Positions 17,100-28,719 of a stretch of DNA of 64,000 nucleotides are shown piece after piece. The first letter of the stretch is position 1. Each line of letters starts with the position of its first letter. The notes under the pieces were generated by a model that saw only the letters and a program-made list of their open reading frames with translations, ran no database searches and had not been told where the DNA came from. A program made the position numbers and the translations under genes. The DNA is from Sphingomonas sp. HMP9 (lineage in GTDB: Bacteria; Pseudomonadota; Alphaproteobacteria; Sphingomonadales; Sphingomonadaceae), in contig NZ_AP022673.1 of NCBI RefSeq assembly GCF_013374115.1, positions 2,504,001 through 2,568,000 of the forward strand, written 5' to 3'.

Positions 17100-18200
17100 T
17101 CATTCAGCCGCGTACGCGCCGCGCCGCATGACATAGTCGCGCGTTTCGTACGGGGCGGCGAGACCCTCGACCCAGGCGCCATGCGCGTGCGTCAGCGCGA
17201 CCAGCTCCATCGCGCGCTCGCCCGGCCAGCCGTGCACGCGCACCTCGTGCCGGTGGAGATCGCGGTTCGGCTCCATCATCACCCAGCCCAGCGGGCGCGC
17301 GACCGTCGCCCGCGCTCCCGCCGCGTCCATCGCGATCCGGATCCGCTCGCGCGAGGCCGCCGGCAGATACTGCCACACCACCGAATGCATCAGCACGCGC
17401 GTGACCCCCTCGGGTTGCGGCGCGACCAATTGCGCCTCGACCCAGTCCGCTGCATCCCCCTCGACCAGATCGACGCCGCCCGCGCGGACCATGTCGATCG
17501 CCGCGGCGAGCCGCGCCTGTCGCTCGACCGCATCGACCCAGACATACGCCTCGAGCCGTGCCGCCGCGACGGGATCGGCGACGTCCACCGGCTGGATATC
17601 GACGCCGCGGGTCGACTCGATTGCGACCGGCGCGCCAGGTGGCGGCGCGCCGCGCCATTCGGGGCGGATCGTTACCGGCGATGCCGATGGCCCGACGGTC
17701 ACGCCGCCAAGATCGAACCGATAGCGATCGATCAGCAGGTTGAGCCCCGCGCTCGATCCGATCTCGAGCACCTCGAACCGCGGCCCGTATCGCTCGGCGA
17801 GATGCAAGATGCCGGTCATCATGCCGGCGGACCGCGCCGCCTCGTTGGTCTGCGGCGGCCCGTCAAGCCACGGCAGCAAGGCCGCATCCTGCGCGACGAG
17901 CGTGGCCTTGACCGTCGCCGCAACGCGCGTCGGGTCGGTCTCCGCGCCGGCGAACACCGCCGACAGCGCCGGGTCCACACCCGCGCGGTGCAGCGCGTGC
18001 AACCCGCCGACCAGGCGCAACGCCAGCGCATCGGCGACCGGCTCGCCCGCCCAGTCGAGCGCCCGCCGCCCCGTCGCGCTGTCACGGTCGAGCGCGTGCG
18101 CCAGCGCCGTGCAGACCCGCGCCGTCACCGGCGCGTCCATCGCGGTGCAATAGCCCGCCTGGATGTCGAAGCACGCGCGGTTTGCCGGTTCATTTGCCAT
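17100..18200 (-). CDS. DUF2332 family protein
   Basis: 366 residues, cytosolic. It matches the DUF2332 family of sphingomonads and actinobacteria: [13 protein letters not shown] near residue 75, then a Rossmann-like segment [17 protein letters not shown] that resembles a SAM-methyltransferase motif I, and [10 protein letters not shown] further on. A methyltransferase-like fold is plausible, but no activity is established. Divergent from hisG with 46 bases between the starts. Confidence 0.85.
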   Translation of the reverse strand: MANEPANRACFDIQAGYCTAMDAPVTARVCTALAHALDRDSATGRRALDWAGEPVADALALRLVGGLHALHRAGVDPALSAVFAGAETDPTRVAATVKATLVAQDAALLPWLDGPPQTNEAARSAGMMTGILHLAERYGPRFEVLEIGSSAGLNLLIDRYRFDLGGVTVGPSASPVTIRPEWRGAPPPGAPVAIESTRGVDIQPVDVADPVAAARLEAYVWVDAVERQARLAAAIDMVRAGGVDLVEGDAADWVEAQLVAPQPEGVTRVLMHSVVWQYLPAASRERIRIAMDAAGARATVARPLGWVMMEPNRDLHRHEVRVHGWPGERAMELVALTHAHGAWVEGLAAPYETRDYVMRRGAYAAE

Positions 18201-18246
18201 GTGCAGGTTGTTGCACCCGCCAAGCCCCACCCGTAAAGCCCGGCGG

Positions 18247-18915
18247 GTGCCTGACTCCCAGATCATCATCGCCGTCCCCAAGGGACGTATCCTCGCCGAG
18301 GCGCTGCCGCTGCTCGCGCGTGCCGGCATCCATCCCGAAGCGTCGTTCTCCGACGAGAACAGCCGCGCGCTCCGGTTCGCGACCAACGATCCGGACATCT
18401 CGCTGATCCGGGTGCGCGCGTTCGACGTCGCCACCTTCGTTGCGCACGGCGCGGCACAGCTCGGCATCGTTGGGTCGGACGTGATCGCGGAGTTTGGCTA
18501 CTCGGAACTCTACGCGCCGGTCGATCTCGGCATCGGCCATTGCCGCCTGTCGGTCGCCGAGCCCGCCGAGATGGCGGCCAAGGACGATCCGCGCGGCTGG
18601 AGCCACGTCCGCGTCGCGACCAAATACCCGCACGTGACCGCGGCGCATTTTGCAGGCCGCGGCGTGCAGGCGGAATGCGTGAAGCTCAACGGCGCGATGG
18701 AGTTGGCACCGACGCTCGGCCTCGCACCGCGCATCGTCGACCTCGTCTCGTCGGGCCGCACGTTGCTGGAGAACGGCTTGGTCGAGGTCGAGACGATCAT
18801 GGAGGTCACCAGCCGCTTGGTGGTCAACCGCGCCGCGATGAAGACGCGCAGCCGCGTGGTGCCATTGGTCGAGGCGTTCCGTCGCGCGGTCGAGTCGCAG
18901 GAGCAGGCGGCATGA
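18247..18915 (+). CDS. hisG: ATP phosphoribosyltransferase HisG, short form
   Basis: 222 residues. Catalyses the first step of histidine biosynthesis (ATP + PRPP). Motifs: [23 protein letters not shown] and [14 protein letters not shown] (PRPP binding). The length corresponds to the short HisG form, which lacks the C-terminal regulatory domain and needs HisZ; no hisZ is in this window. The GTG at 18247 gives the usual N-terminus. An ATG at 18199 would add 16 residues not typical for the family. Four-base overlap with hisD. Confidence 0.95.
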   Translation: MPDSQIIIAVPKGRILAEALPLLARAGIHPEASFSDENSRALRFATNDPDISLIRVRAFDVATFVAHGAAQLGIVGSDVIAEFGYSELYAPVDLGIGHCRLSVAEPAEMAAKDDPRGWSHVRVATKYPHVTAAHFAGRGVQAECVKLNGAMELAPTLGLAPRIVDLVSSGRTLLENGLVEVETIMEVTSRLVVNRAAMKTRSRVVPLVEAFRRAVESQEQAA

Positions 18916-20207
18916 TCCGCCTTTCCACGTCGGACGCCGACTTCGCGACCCGCTTCACCGCCTTGGTCGAGGATCGCCGCGAGTCCGATGCAGGCGTCAC
19001 GCAGGACGTCGCTGCGATCATCGCGTCCGTCCGTCGCGATGGCGAGACGGCTATCCGCAACCTCACGCAAAAACACGATCGCCACGACCTCGAAACGACC
19101 GGCTGGCAGATCGACGCGAGCGACTGCAGGGCCGCGTTCGACGCGCTCGATCCCGATCTGCGCACCGCGCTCGAACTCGCCGCGACTCGCATCCGCGCGT
19201 ACCACGAAAAACAGCGGCCGCTCGACAGCGACTCGGTCGACTCGGCGGGCGTAAGGCTCGGCGCGCGCTGGTTGCCGGTCGACGCCGCCGGCATCTACGT
19301 CCCCGGTGGCCGCGCCGCCTATCCCTCGTCGCTGCTGATGAACGCGATCCCCGCCAAGGTTGCAGGCGTCGGACGTCTGACGATGGTCACCCCGACTCCC
19401 GACGGCCAGATCAACCCGCTAGTCCTCGCCGCCGCGCATCTCGCCGGCGTCGACGAAGTCTGGCGTGTCGGTGGCGCTCAGGCGGTCGCGGCGCTGGCAT
19501 ACGGTGCCGGACGGATCGCACCGGTCGACGTCATCACCGGCCCCGGCAACGCCTGGGTCGCCGAGGCCAAGCGCCAGGTCTACGGTGTCGTGGGCATCGA
19601 CATGGTCGCGGGCCCGTCGGAGATCGTCGTCGTCGCGGACGCGCTGAACGACCCCGAATGGACCGCCGCCGATCTGCTCAGCCAAGCCGAGCACGACGTG
19701 ACCACGCAGTCGATCCTGTTCACCGACGACGCAGCCTTCGCCGACAAGGTCGCCGACGCAGTCGACCGCCAGTTGCGCGACCTCGCCACCGAGGCGGTCG
19801 CGCGCGTTGCGTGGGACACCAACGGCGCGATCGTCGTCGTCGATACGCTGGCGGACGCGATTCCGCTGGTCGACCGTCTTGCCGCCGAGCATCTCCAGCT
19901 CGCCATCCCCGACCCGCAGGGCTTCTTCGACCGCATCCGTCACGCGGGCTCGGTGTTCCTCGGCCGCTATACCCCCGAGGCAATCGGCGATTACGTGGCA
20001 GGCCCGAACCACGTCCTGCCGACCGGCCGCCGTGCGCGCTTCGCCAGCGGGTTGTCGGTACTCGACTTCATGAAGCGCACCAGCTTCCTGGCGCTCGACG
20101 AAGCCGCGTTGCGTGAACTCGGCCCCGCTACCGTCGCGCTCGCCAATGCCGAGGGTTTGCCTGCGCATGCCAAGTCGGTGGCGCTGCGACTTCGCCTCAA
20201 CCACTGA
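18912..20207 (+). CDS. hisD: Histidinol dehydrogenase HisD
   Basis: 431 residues. Zn-dependent NAD+ enzyme converting L-histidinol to L-histidine. Signature segments: [67 protein letters not shown] and GPNHVLPT. The ATG overlaps the hisG stop. A long inverted repeat starts two bases after the stop and may end the transcript. Confidence 0.98.
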   Translation: MIRLSTSDADFATRFTALVEDRRESDAGVTQDVAAIIASVRRDGETAIRNLTQKHDRHDLETTGWQIDASDCRAAFDALDPDLRTALELAATRIRAYHEKQRPLDSDSVDSAGVRLGARWLPVDAAGIYVPGGRAAYPSSLLMNAIPAKVAGVGRLTMVTPTPDGQINPLVLAAAHLAGVDEVWRVGGAQAVAALAYGAGRIAPVDVITGPGNAWVAEAKRQVYGVVGIDMVAGPSEIVVVADALNDPEWTAADLLSQAEHDVTTQSILFTDDAAFADKVADAVDRQLRDLATEAVARVAWDTNGAIVVVDTLADAIPLVDRLAAEHLQLAIPDPQGFFDRIRHAGSVFLGRYTPEAIGDYVAGPNHVLPTGRRARFASGLSVLDFMKRTSFLALDEAALRELGPATVALANAEGLPAHAKSVALRLRLNH

Positions 20208-20208
20208 T

Positions 20209-20345
20209 TTTGTTCGCGCGGAGGCGCGGAGACGCGGAGGTGTGGCCTTGCCGCGCAGCGGCCCTTCGATCACCAGCCAATGAGGAGATCGGAGCGGCTG
20301 CGCCGCACGCAACACCTCCGCGTCTCCGCGCCTCCGCGCGAACCA
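20209..20345. repeat. Long palindromic element between hisD and nusB (family F)
   Basis: About 137 bp. The arms of about 34 bp (left near 20209-20242, right near 20311-20345) contain ggaggcgcggagacgcggag and its reverse complement, with almost perfect pairing. The central 65 bases include further partly pairing GC-rich segments (gccgcgcagcggc; gcggctgcgccgc). It fills most of the gap between the two genes. Confidence 0.88.
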
Positions 20346-20419
20346 ATCTTCTTCGCCCCCGCACAGACGAAACGCTAAGGGCTGACACGCAAGCCCCCCG
20401 CGCGTACAGGCAACCGCTT

Positions 20420-20875
20420 ATGTCCAGAACCGCCCCCCGCACAAAGGCGCGCGCCGCCGCGCGTCTCGCCGCCGTCCAGGCGACCTACCAGCACGAGATG
20501 GAGGGCACCGCGATGCCCGTCCTGCTCAACGAATTCCACCAGCACCGTCTCGGCGCGACGATCGAAGACGTCGAATATGCCGAGGCTGATGTCGACTTCT
20601 TCGACGACCTGGTGTCGGGCGCCAACGCGCGGGCGGGCGAGATCGATGTGCTGATCGAGGGCAAGCTGGCCAAGGGCTGGACGCTTGCGCGGCTCGACAA
20701 GCCGATGAAGGCGATCATCCGCGTCGGCACGTACGAACTGCTCGCACGCAAGGACGTGCCGGTGGCCGCGGTGATCAGCGAATATGTCGATGTCGCGCAC
20801 GCCTTCTACGACAAGCGCGAGTCGGGGTTCGTGAACGGGTTGCTCGACGGCATCGCGAAAGAAGTACGCGCGTAA
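20420..20875 (+). CDS. nusB: Transcription antitermination factor NusB
   Basis: 151 residues, all-helical NusB fold: ARAAARLAAVQATYQHEM at the start, then KPMKAIIRVGTYELL and the C-terminal VAHAFYDKRESGFVNGLLDGIAK, which are the most conserved parts. It binds boxA RNA with NusE (S10) in rRNA antitermination. Start at ATG 20420; upstream in-frame sequence would read through the palindromic element. thiL follows after another palindromic element, an association (nusB-thiL) common in bacteria. Confidence 0.95.
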   Translation: MSRTAPRTKARAAARLAAVQATYQHEMEGTAMPVLLNEFHQHRLGATIEDVEYAEADVDFFDDLVSGANARAGEIDVLIEGKLAKGWTLARLDKPMKAIIRVGTYELLARKDVPVAAVISEYVDVAHAFYDKRESGFVNGLLDGIAKEVRA

Positions 20876-20880
20876 ACTAT

Positions 20881-20963
20881 CGTCATCCTGGGCTCGACCC
20901 AGGATCCAGAGTAACAGCACACGACGTTCGTGGCTCTGGATCCTGACGTTCGTCAGGATGACG
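20881..20963. repeat. Palindromic element between nusB and thiL (family C)
   Basis: 83 bp. The left arm begins cgtcatcctgggctcgaccc and the right arm ends cgtcaggatgacg. The inner ends ggatccagag and ctctggatcc pair. It starts five bases after the nusB stop. Same family as 30549-30631, 31372-31454 and 34127-34209. Confidence 0.9.
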
Positions 20964-20983
20964 GCGGTGCTTGGGGAGCAGCA

Positions 20984-21877
20984 ATGACCGAAGCCGAGTT
21001 CATCGCCGCGCTCCGCCGCCTCCCGCTCCATCCGGCGGCGCGCGGCCTTGCCGACGACACCGCGCTGCTCGACGCAGGACCGCTCGTCGTGACGACCGAC
21101 ACGCTCGTCGAAGGCGTGCATTTCCTCGCCAGCGACGCGCCGCAGGACGTCGCGTGGAAGCTGGTCGCGACCAACCTTTCCGATCTCGCCGCCAAGGGCG
21201 CCAAGCCCGATGGCATACTCCTCAACTACCCGTTGAGCGACGACGCGTGGGATCGCGCCTTCCTCGAAGGGTTCCTCGACGTCCTGACCGCGTTCGGCAC
21301 GCGCATCATCGGCGGCGACACCGTGACGCTGCCGCCGCATACACCGCGAGTCCTGACGGTCACCGCGTTCGGCAGCGATGCCGCCGCCCCTGCTCGCAAC
21401 GGCGCGCGAGAAGGCGATGCGCTCTACGTCACCGGCACGATCGGCGACGCCGGCGCGGGGCTTGCGATCGCGCTCGGCGCGGAAGGCCCGCCGGAACTGC
21501 TCGCCGCGTACCGCCGCCCACAGCCTCGACTTGCCGACGGCCGCATTCTCGGCCCCGACGTCCATGCGATGATGGATGTGTCCGACGGCCTGCTCATCGA
21601 CGCCGCGCGCATGGCGCTCGCCAGCGGCCTCGCGGTGACGATCGAGCTTGCCCGCGTTCCCCTGTCCACCGCGTATCGCGCCTTCTCCGGCGACCGGTTG
21701 GCGGCCGCGACGGCCGGCGACGACTACCAGCTCCTCTTCGCTGCACCCGAAGATTACACCACCGACGCCACGCGCATCGGCGTGTTCTCGGCAGGGTCAG
21801 GCCTCAGCGTCCACGACTCGGGTGAACCCGTCCCGCTCCCGCCAAGTCTAGGCTACGAGCACGCCCCACGAGGATAA
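20984..21877 (+). CDS. thiL: Thiamine-monophosphate kinase ThiL
   Basis: 297 residues. Phosphorylates thiamine monophosphate to thiamine pyrophosphate. AIR-synthase-like fold with ADDTALLD near the N-terminus, TTDTLVEGVHFL (metal/nucleotide site), NLSDLAAKGA, GGDTV, MDVSDGLLIDAARMA and the C-terminal AGDDYQLLF. The ATG at 20984 has a ggggag ribosome-binding site 5-10 bases upstream. An upstream in-frame GTG lies inside the family C palindrome and is rejected. Confidence 0.96.
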   Translation: MTEAEFIAALRRLPLHPAARGLADDTALLDAGPLVVTTDTLVEGVHFLASDAPQDVAWKLVATNLSDLAAKGAKPDGILLNYPLSDDAWDRAFLEGFLDVLTAFGTRIIGGDTVTLPPHTPRVLTVTAFGSDAAAPARNGAREGDALYVTGTIGDAGAGLAIALGAEGPPELLAAYRRPQPRLADGRILGPDVHAMMDVSDGLLIDAARMALASGLAVTIELARVPLSTAYRAFSGDRLAAATAGDDYQLLFAAPEDYTTDATRIGVFSAGSGLSVHDSGEPVPLPPSLGYEHAPRG

Positions 21878-21968
21878 CTTGCGCAATGTCCCTGCACTGA
21901 TAGGTTCCTTACATCGGGACTCGGCAAAGTCGGGACCGGAGAGGACCTGACAAAAGGGATAGCGCCGT

Positions 21969-24125
<2,157 letters not shown>

Positions 24126-24265
24126 TCGGCTGATCGGATGGCCCCAGGATAAGACCGAACATCGTTCAGATCCGACCGACTTCGCCGTTGCGCCGATACG
24201 CAACGGCGCCGCACCTCTTGTACCGACGAGCGAACGCGATACTCTATGCCGGCGGTCGTTGGGGA

Positions 24266-26275
24266 ATGGCCGGGGGGATGTTGTCCATGGCGTGGCCGAT
24301 GACGTGGCGTACGGGTCTGCTGGCCGGTGCAATGATACCGGCGATCGCGGCGGCACAGACCGCGCCGCCCCCCGCCGCCCTGCCGATGGCGACCGCCACC
24401 ACGCCGAAGGCGGCAGCCGCGCTCTCAGCCCCGGTGTCGGTCGAAACCTTCGCCAAGCTTCCCGGTATCGTCGGTCCGAAGCTCTCGCCCGACGGCGCGC
24501 GCATCGCCGCCAAGATGGCGATCGACGGCGTGCAGGTGCTGGTCGTCGCGCCGCTGTTTCCCGGTGGCAAGCTGGCCGCGACCAAGGTCGGTTCGACCGT
24601 CGACATCAACTGGTGGCGCTGGGTCGGCGACGACTGGCTGGCGGTGGGCATCGGGTCGCAGGACATGCTGTACGGCGAGGAGATCTACGTCACGCGGACG
24701 CTGGGGGTCAAAGCCGACATGACCAAGATCAACCGGATCGACTGGACGAATTCGGGGGGCCGGGCGGACGAGATCCTGTGGACGGCGCGCGACGGGACGC
24801 CGCGCGTCCTGCTGTCGCGCCAGACCGGGATCGAAAGCGAAAGCCAATGGTATCCCGAGGTCTCCGAGGCGGATCTGTCGACCGGCAGGACCAAGACCGT
24901 CGCCGGCGGCCAGACGAACGTCTTCGACTGGTATGCCGATAGCGCCGGCGTCGTCCGGATGGGCTATCGCTACGACGACGACACCCGCAAGAGCTCGCTT
25001 CTGTACCGCAGCGCCAATCGCGATCCATTCAAGGTCATCGCCTCGACCCGCGGCAAGCAGGATATCGTCATCCCGGTGACGTTCCGCGCCGACGGTACCG
25101 CCATCGCAACGGATGATTCAGGCGGTCGTGACGCGGTGTTCGAAGTGTCGCTGCCCGATCTGAAGCTCGGCAAGAGGCTGTACGCCGCAGACGGCTACGA
25201 CGTCGATGGCGTGATCGAGAACGCGACCGGCGACGATATCGACGGCATCAACCTCACCGATCGCTTCGGCCATACCATCTGGCTGAACCCCAAGCTGAAG
25301 GAAATCCAGGACGCGGTCGACAAGGCGGTCGGCGAGCGTCGCGCGCGCATCGTGTCCTGGGATCGCACCCGATCCAAATTCCTGGTGCAAGTCGGGTCGC
25401 CGTCTCAGGCCGGGGGGCTGTATTTCTACGATCCCGAAAACGGATCGATGCAGCGCTATTCCTGGCAGAATACCGACCTGAAGGCGCGGACCCTGTCGCC
25501 GGTATCGACGATCCGGTACACGGCGCGCGACGGCGTCGAGATCGAGGCGTTGCTGACCCTCCCGCGCGGGCACAGCCCGAAGGCGCTGCCGCTGATCGTG
25601 TTGCCGCATGGCGGCCCGTTCGCACGTGATTCGGAAGAATGGGACTGGTGGACGCAGTATCTGGCGGAAAGCGGCTATGCCGTCGTCCAGCCCAATTACC
25701 GCGGCTCATCCGGCTATGGCACGCATTTCGCACAGCTCGGCGAGGGGCAATGGGGCCTGAAGATGCAGGACGATCTCGACGATGCGATCACGCATTTGGC
25801 CAAGCAAGGCATCGCCGATCCAAAGCGCGTATGCATGGCCGGCGCATCCTATGGCGGCTATGCGGCGATGCGTGCGGCCCAGCGGAACGGCACCGGCGAC
25901 TCGTCACCGTATCGCTGCGCAATCTCCTATGCCGGGGTATCCGATCTCCAGGCTATGCAGCGCTACGACGGCAAGTTCCTGTACGGAAAGACGCGCAGCG
26001 ACTGGCTGAAGAAACAGGCGCCGGACTATCGCAGCGTCTCGCCGCGCTTCGGTGCGCAAACCTTCTCGATCCCGATCCTGATGCTGCACGGCAAGGAGGA
26101 CAAGCGCGTGCCCGTGAAGCAATCGCGCATGATGGCGGCGGCGCTCAAAGAGGCGGGCAAGCCGTACGAGTATATCGAACAACCGCTCGGCGATCATCAT
26201 TTCACGCGCGGCGAGGACCGGCTCGAATTCCTGAAAGCGATGGGCGCGTTTCTGGCGAAGTATAACCCGGCGTAG
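24266..26275 (+). CDS. S9 family prolyl-oligopeptidase-type peptidase, exported
   Basis: About 669 residues. An N-terminal signal segment (TGLLAGAMIPAIAAAQ), a beta-propeller region (about residues 60-390) and a C-terminal alpha/beta hydrolase peptidase domain. The catalytic serine lies in GASYGGY, Asp in HGKEDKRVP and His in LGDHHFTR. It should cleave periplasmic peptides. Start uncertain: ATGs at 24266, 24278 and 24287 are in frame, and the last has a G-rich ribosome-binding site. Monocistronic, downstream of hppA. Confidence 0.92.
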   Translation: MAGGMLSMAWPMTWRTGLLAGAMIPAIAAAQTAPPPAALPMATATTPKAAAALSAPVSVETFAKLPGIVGPKLSPDGARIAAKMAIDGVQVLVVAPLFPGGKLAATKVGSTVDINWWRWVGDDWLAVGIGSQDMLYGEEIYVTRTLGVKADMTKINRIDWTNSGGRADEILWTARDGTPRVLLSRQTGIESESQWYPEVSEADLSTGRTKTVAGGQTNVFDWYADSAGVVRMGYRYDDDTRKSSLLYRSANRDPFKVIASTRGKQDIVIPVTFRADGTAIATDDSGGRDAVFEVSLPDLKLGKRLYAADGYDVDGVIENATGDDIDGINLTDRFGHTIWLNPKLKEIQDAVDKAVGERRARIVSWDRTRSKFLVQVGSPSQAGGLYFYDPENGSMQRYSWQNTDLKARTLSPVSTIRYTARDGVEIEALLTLPRGHSPKALPLIVLPHGGPFARDSEEWDWWTQYLAESGYAVVQPNYRGSSGYGTHFAQLGEGQWGLKMQDDLDDAITHLAKQGIADPKRVCMAGASYGGYAAMRAAQRNGTGDSSPYRCAISYAGVSDLQAMQRYDGKFLYGKTRSDWLKKQAPDYRSVSPRFGAQTFSIPILMLHGKEDKRVPVKQSRMMAAALKEAGKPYEYIEQPLGDHHFTRGEDRLEFLKAMGAFLAKYNPA

Positions 26276-26291
26276 CGAGACCGTTCCACGC

Positions 26292-26360
26292 GCGCGCACG
26301 ATGGAGCGCCGTGCCGCCGCGGTTGGCATCTACCGCGCCGGCGTCGACGAGGCGGTAGCG
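26292..26360 (-). pseudogene. Possible ankyrin-repeat remnant
   Basis: On the minus strand one short frame reads [20 protein letters not shown], which resembles one ankyrin repeat (LLDAGAD.NA...G.TALH.A). No start codon or further repeats are found, and flanking frames do not continue it. It may be the debris of a lost gene in the 264-bp gap before infA, or chance. Confidence 0.3.
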
Positions 26361-26539
26361 TAACGGTGCGAATGGCGAGAGCGGACGCTCTTGTTTCCAC
26401 GCCGCAGATCGCCGATATCAGTAGGACACATGCGGGCATGGGCATCGGGCCTGCGTCCGTGCGTCGGCCGTGCTTTCCTTTTTCGCGAACCTGCGGTAAG
26501 GGCGCTCGTCCCGAAATTCCCCCAATTCAGAGATTATAT

Positions 26540-26758
26540 TTGGCCAAGGAAGAACTGCTCGAGATGCGCGGCCGCGTGGTGGAACTCCTCCCCAACGCGA
26601 TGTTCCGGGTTCAGCTCGAAAACGACCACGAGATTCTCGGTCATACCGCCGGCAAGATGCGCAAGAACCGCATCCGCGTGCTGGTCGGCGACGAGGTGCT
26701 GTGCGAACTCACGCCGTACGATCTGACCAAGGGTCGCATCACCTACCGCTTCAAATAA
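26540..26758 (+). CDS. infA: Translation initiation factor IF-1, TTG start
   Basis: 72 residues exactly as in other IF-1 proteins: (M)[17 protein letters not shown] at the start, [17 protein letters not shown] in the middle, [11 protein letters not shown] at the end. Single OB fold that binds the ribosomal A site. The only codon giving the conserved N-terminus is TTG at 26540; upstream ATG/GTG codons would add about 58 unrelated residues. First gene of an infA-maf-RNase-yacG row. Confidence 0.96.
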   Translation: MAKEELLEMRGRVVELLPNAMFRVQLENDHEILGHTAGKMRKNRIRVLVGDEVLCELTPYDLTKGRITYRFK

Positions 26759-26839
26759 GCCAGTGGGTGCTTGGCGCCCCCTACTTTACATCAAGACGTG
26801 GGCGTCCAAGGCGCCTGCCACTTCAATGACGAGGCACCT

Positions 26840-27406
26840 GTGCTGGTCCTAGCCTCTTCCTCGCCACGCCGCCGCGACCTGCTCGCGCGGCTCGGCGTCG
26901 TGCCGTCGCGCGTGGAATCCCCCGATATCGACGAAGCGCCGCGCAAGGCCGAGCCGCCGCGCGCCTACGCGCTGCGTCTCGCGGTCGAAAAGGCCAGCGC
27001 GGTCGCGCGCGCAGAGGGTGAGATCGTGCTCGCCGGCGACACCACGATCGCGCTCGGTAGCCGCATCCTGCCGCCTGCCGACACGATCGAGATCCAGCGC
27101 GACCTGCTCGGCAAGCTGTCGGGCCGGCGCCATCACTGCCTGTCCGCAGTCTGCGTGATCGACGCGACCGGCAAGGTCCGTACGCGGATCGCCGACACGG
27201 TCGTCGCGTTCAAGCCGCTCTCACCAGCCGAGATCGACGCGTATCTCGCGTGCGGCGAAGGGCTCGGCAAGGCCGGGGGCTACGCGATCCAGGGCCGCGC
27301 CGAGGCGTTCGTGCGCTTCCTGTCGGGCAGCCATTCGGGCGTCGTCGGCCTGCCGTTGTTCGAAACGCGCGCGTTGTTGAAGACCGCTGGCGTCGCGCTT
27401 GCCTGA
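26840..27406 (+). CDS. maf: Maf-like nucleotide pyrophosphatase
   Basis: 188 residues. Maf/YhdE fold: LASSSPRRRDLLARLG at the N-terminus, then LAGDTTIALGSRIL (the metal-site Asp), the GRRHHCLSAVCV strand and GKAGGYAIQGRA. Members hydrolyse dTTP/UTP or modified NTPs. The GTG at 26840 gives the standard N-terminus with gacgagg upstream. A TTG at 26771 is possible but adds 23 unlike residues. The 3' end overlaps the RNase gene by eight bases. Confidence 0.9.
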   Translation: MLVLASSSPRRRDLLARLGVVPSRVESPDIDEAPRKAEPPRAYALRLAVEKASAVARAEGEIVLAGDTTIALGSRILPPADTIEIQRDLLGKLSGRRHHCLSAVCVIDATGKVRTRIADTVVAFKPLSPAEIDAYLACGEGLGKAGGYAIQGRAEAFVRFLSGSHSGVVGLPLFETRALLKTAGVALA

Positions 27407-28355
27407 TTCGGGGCCTGAATGGCTCTACGAAGCCGGCATCGGCGAAGCGCGTGCCGCGCTGGTGCAGGACGATCAGATTCTCGAAGCCGCGATCGAGCTC
27501 GATACCGAGGCACTGAAGGTCGGCCTCGTCGCCCGCGCGCGGCTCGTGGAACTGCTGCCGGGACGCCGCGGCCGCGTCGCGCTCGATAGCGGCGAGGCGT
27601 TGATCAACCACCTCCCCGCGGGCATCACACAGGGTGCCGCCCTCACCGTCGAGATCGTCCGCGAGGCCCTCCCCGAAGCGGGCCGTGCAAAGCTCGCCAA
27701 GGCGGTTCCCAGCGATCTGCCGCCTCGCCCTGCCCCGACACTGTACGAGCGCCTCGTGGCGACCGGGCGGCCCGTCATGAGCCCCCGCCCCCACGAACTC
27801 GATGCGCTGGAGGCAGCCGGCTGGTCCGAGCTGCTCGACGAGGCCACCAGCGGCGAGATCGTCTTCCCCCTTGGCGCGCTCCGCCTGTCACCCACCCCGG
27901 CGATGACGCTGTTCGACGTCGATGGCGCACCACCGCTGGATACGCTCGCCGTCGCCGCCGCGCACGCCGTGGCGCGCGCACTCTGCAGACACGGCATCGG
28001 CGGCTCGATCGGGATCGATTTCCCGACGATCGCCGGCAAGGCGCAGCGCAACGCCGTCGCCGCCGCGATCGACGAATCGTTACCGCAGCCGTTCGAACGG
28101 ACCGCGGTGAACGGCTTCGGCTTCCTCCAGATCGTCCGCCCGCGCCCACGCGCGTCGATCCCCGAGATCCTCCGCAGCGATCCGGTCGGCGCAGCGGCCC
28201 GCGCAGTGCTCCGCACGCTCGAGCGCACGCCGCCAGCCGCCTCGCGGCGCCACACCCTGCCCGCGAGCGTCCACGCACGCCTGATGGCGCGTCCGGCCTG
28301 GCTGGCGGAACTCGCCCGCCGCACGGGCGTCGTCCACGAACTGGAGAGCGCCTGA
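27399..28355 (+). CDS. Short RNase E/G-family protein
   Basis: 318 residues. The N-terminal YEAGIGEARAALVQDDQI resembles the start of RNase G. The segments GGSIGIDFPTIAGKAQR and GFGFLQIVRPRPR correspond to the RNase E/G catalytic subdomain around the metal-binding Asp. It is much shorter than RNase G (about 490), lacking much of the S1/5'-sensor part and the CPxC zinc link. The zinc-link CPxC pattern occurs instead in the next gene, yacG. Start TTG at 27399 overlapping maf. RNA cleavage is inferred from the family only. Confidence 0.75.
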   Translation: MPDSGPEWLYEAGIGEARAALVQDDQILEAAIELDTEALKVGLVARARLVELLPGRRGRVALDSGEALINHLPAGITQGAALTVEIVREALPEAGRAKLAKAVPSDLPPRPAPTLYERLVATGRPVMSPRPHELDALEAAGWSELLDEATSGEIVFPLGALRLSPTPAMTLFDVDGAPPLDTLAVAAAHAVARALCRHGIGGSIGIDFPTIAGKAQRNAVAAAIDESLPQPFERTAVNGFGFLQIVRPRPRASIPEILRSDPVGAAARAVLRTLERTPPAASRRHTLPASVHARLMARPAWLAELARRTGVVHELESA

Positions 28356-28537
28356 TGCCCCCTGCCGCTACCGTCAAATGCCCGATCTGCGACCAGCCCG
28401 CGGTCCCTGAATACAAGCCGTTCTGCTCGAGCCGCCACCGCGACCGCGACCTGTTGCAGTGGCTGGGCGAAGGCTATCGCATTCCCGGCCGCGCAATTGC
28501 GCAAACGGGGCTGGACAGCGCCGAAGACCCCGACTAA
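28355..28537 (+). CDS. yacG: Zinc-binding DNA gyrase inhibitor YacG
   Basis: 60 residues. Four-Cys zinc finger candidate: CPICDQP near residues 9-15 and PFCSSRHRDRDLLQWL, as in YacG (CPxC...FCS.RC..DLG.W). The fourth ligand Cys is replaced: the sequence has FCSSRHRDRD, with His in place of Cys. YacG binds GyrB and inhibits gyrase. The ATG shares one base with the preceding stop (TGATG). Confidence 0.88.
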   Translation: MPPAATVKCPICDQPAVPEYKPFCSSRHRDRDLLQWLGEGYRIPGRAIAQTGLDSAEDPD

Positions 28538-28590
28538 ACGCGCCCTTCCGATCGCAAGGTCGGACGCTTCTCCGGTCCCAGACCGGACGT

Positions 28591-28666
28591 GCCCGGATAG
28601 CTCAGTTGGTAGAGCATGCGACTGAAAATCGCAGTGTCGGCGGTTCGACCCCGTCTCCGGGCACCA
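28591..28666 (+). tRNA. tRNA-Phe (GAA)
   Basis: 76 nt with encoded CCA. The acceptor arms gcccgga and tccgggc pair fully. D-loop agctcagttggtagagca. Anticodon loop ctgaaaa with anticodon GAA. T-loop ttcgacc. Discriminator A. A short T-run follows. No integrase or duplicated 3' end was seen nearby, so there is no evidence for an integrated island. Confidence 0.97.
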
Positions 28667-28719
28667 TTTTTCCCTTACCGTCGTTCGTACTAAGTAGAGA
28701 CCGAATAGTTGCACCAGCA

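Noticed and set aside
16868..17182. 104-codon minus-strand frame in the 243-bp gap upstream of the TspO-like gene
   Set aside because: The middle (RPNGQTLAESWQEDAEP) looks slightly protein-like, but the frame starts inside the DUF2332 3' end, has no good start codon with a ribosome-binding site, and matches no family I know.
20930..20983. N-terminal extension of ThiL into the palindromic element
   Set aside because: The ATG at 20984 has a good ribosome-binding site and gives the usual ThiL N-terminus; the extension is only repeat sequence.
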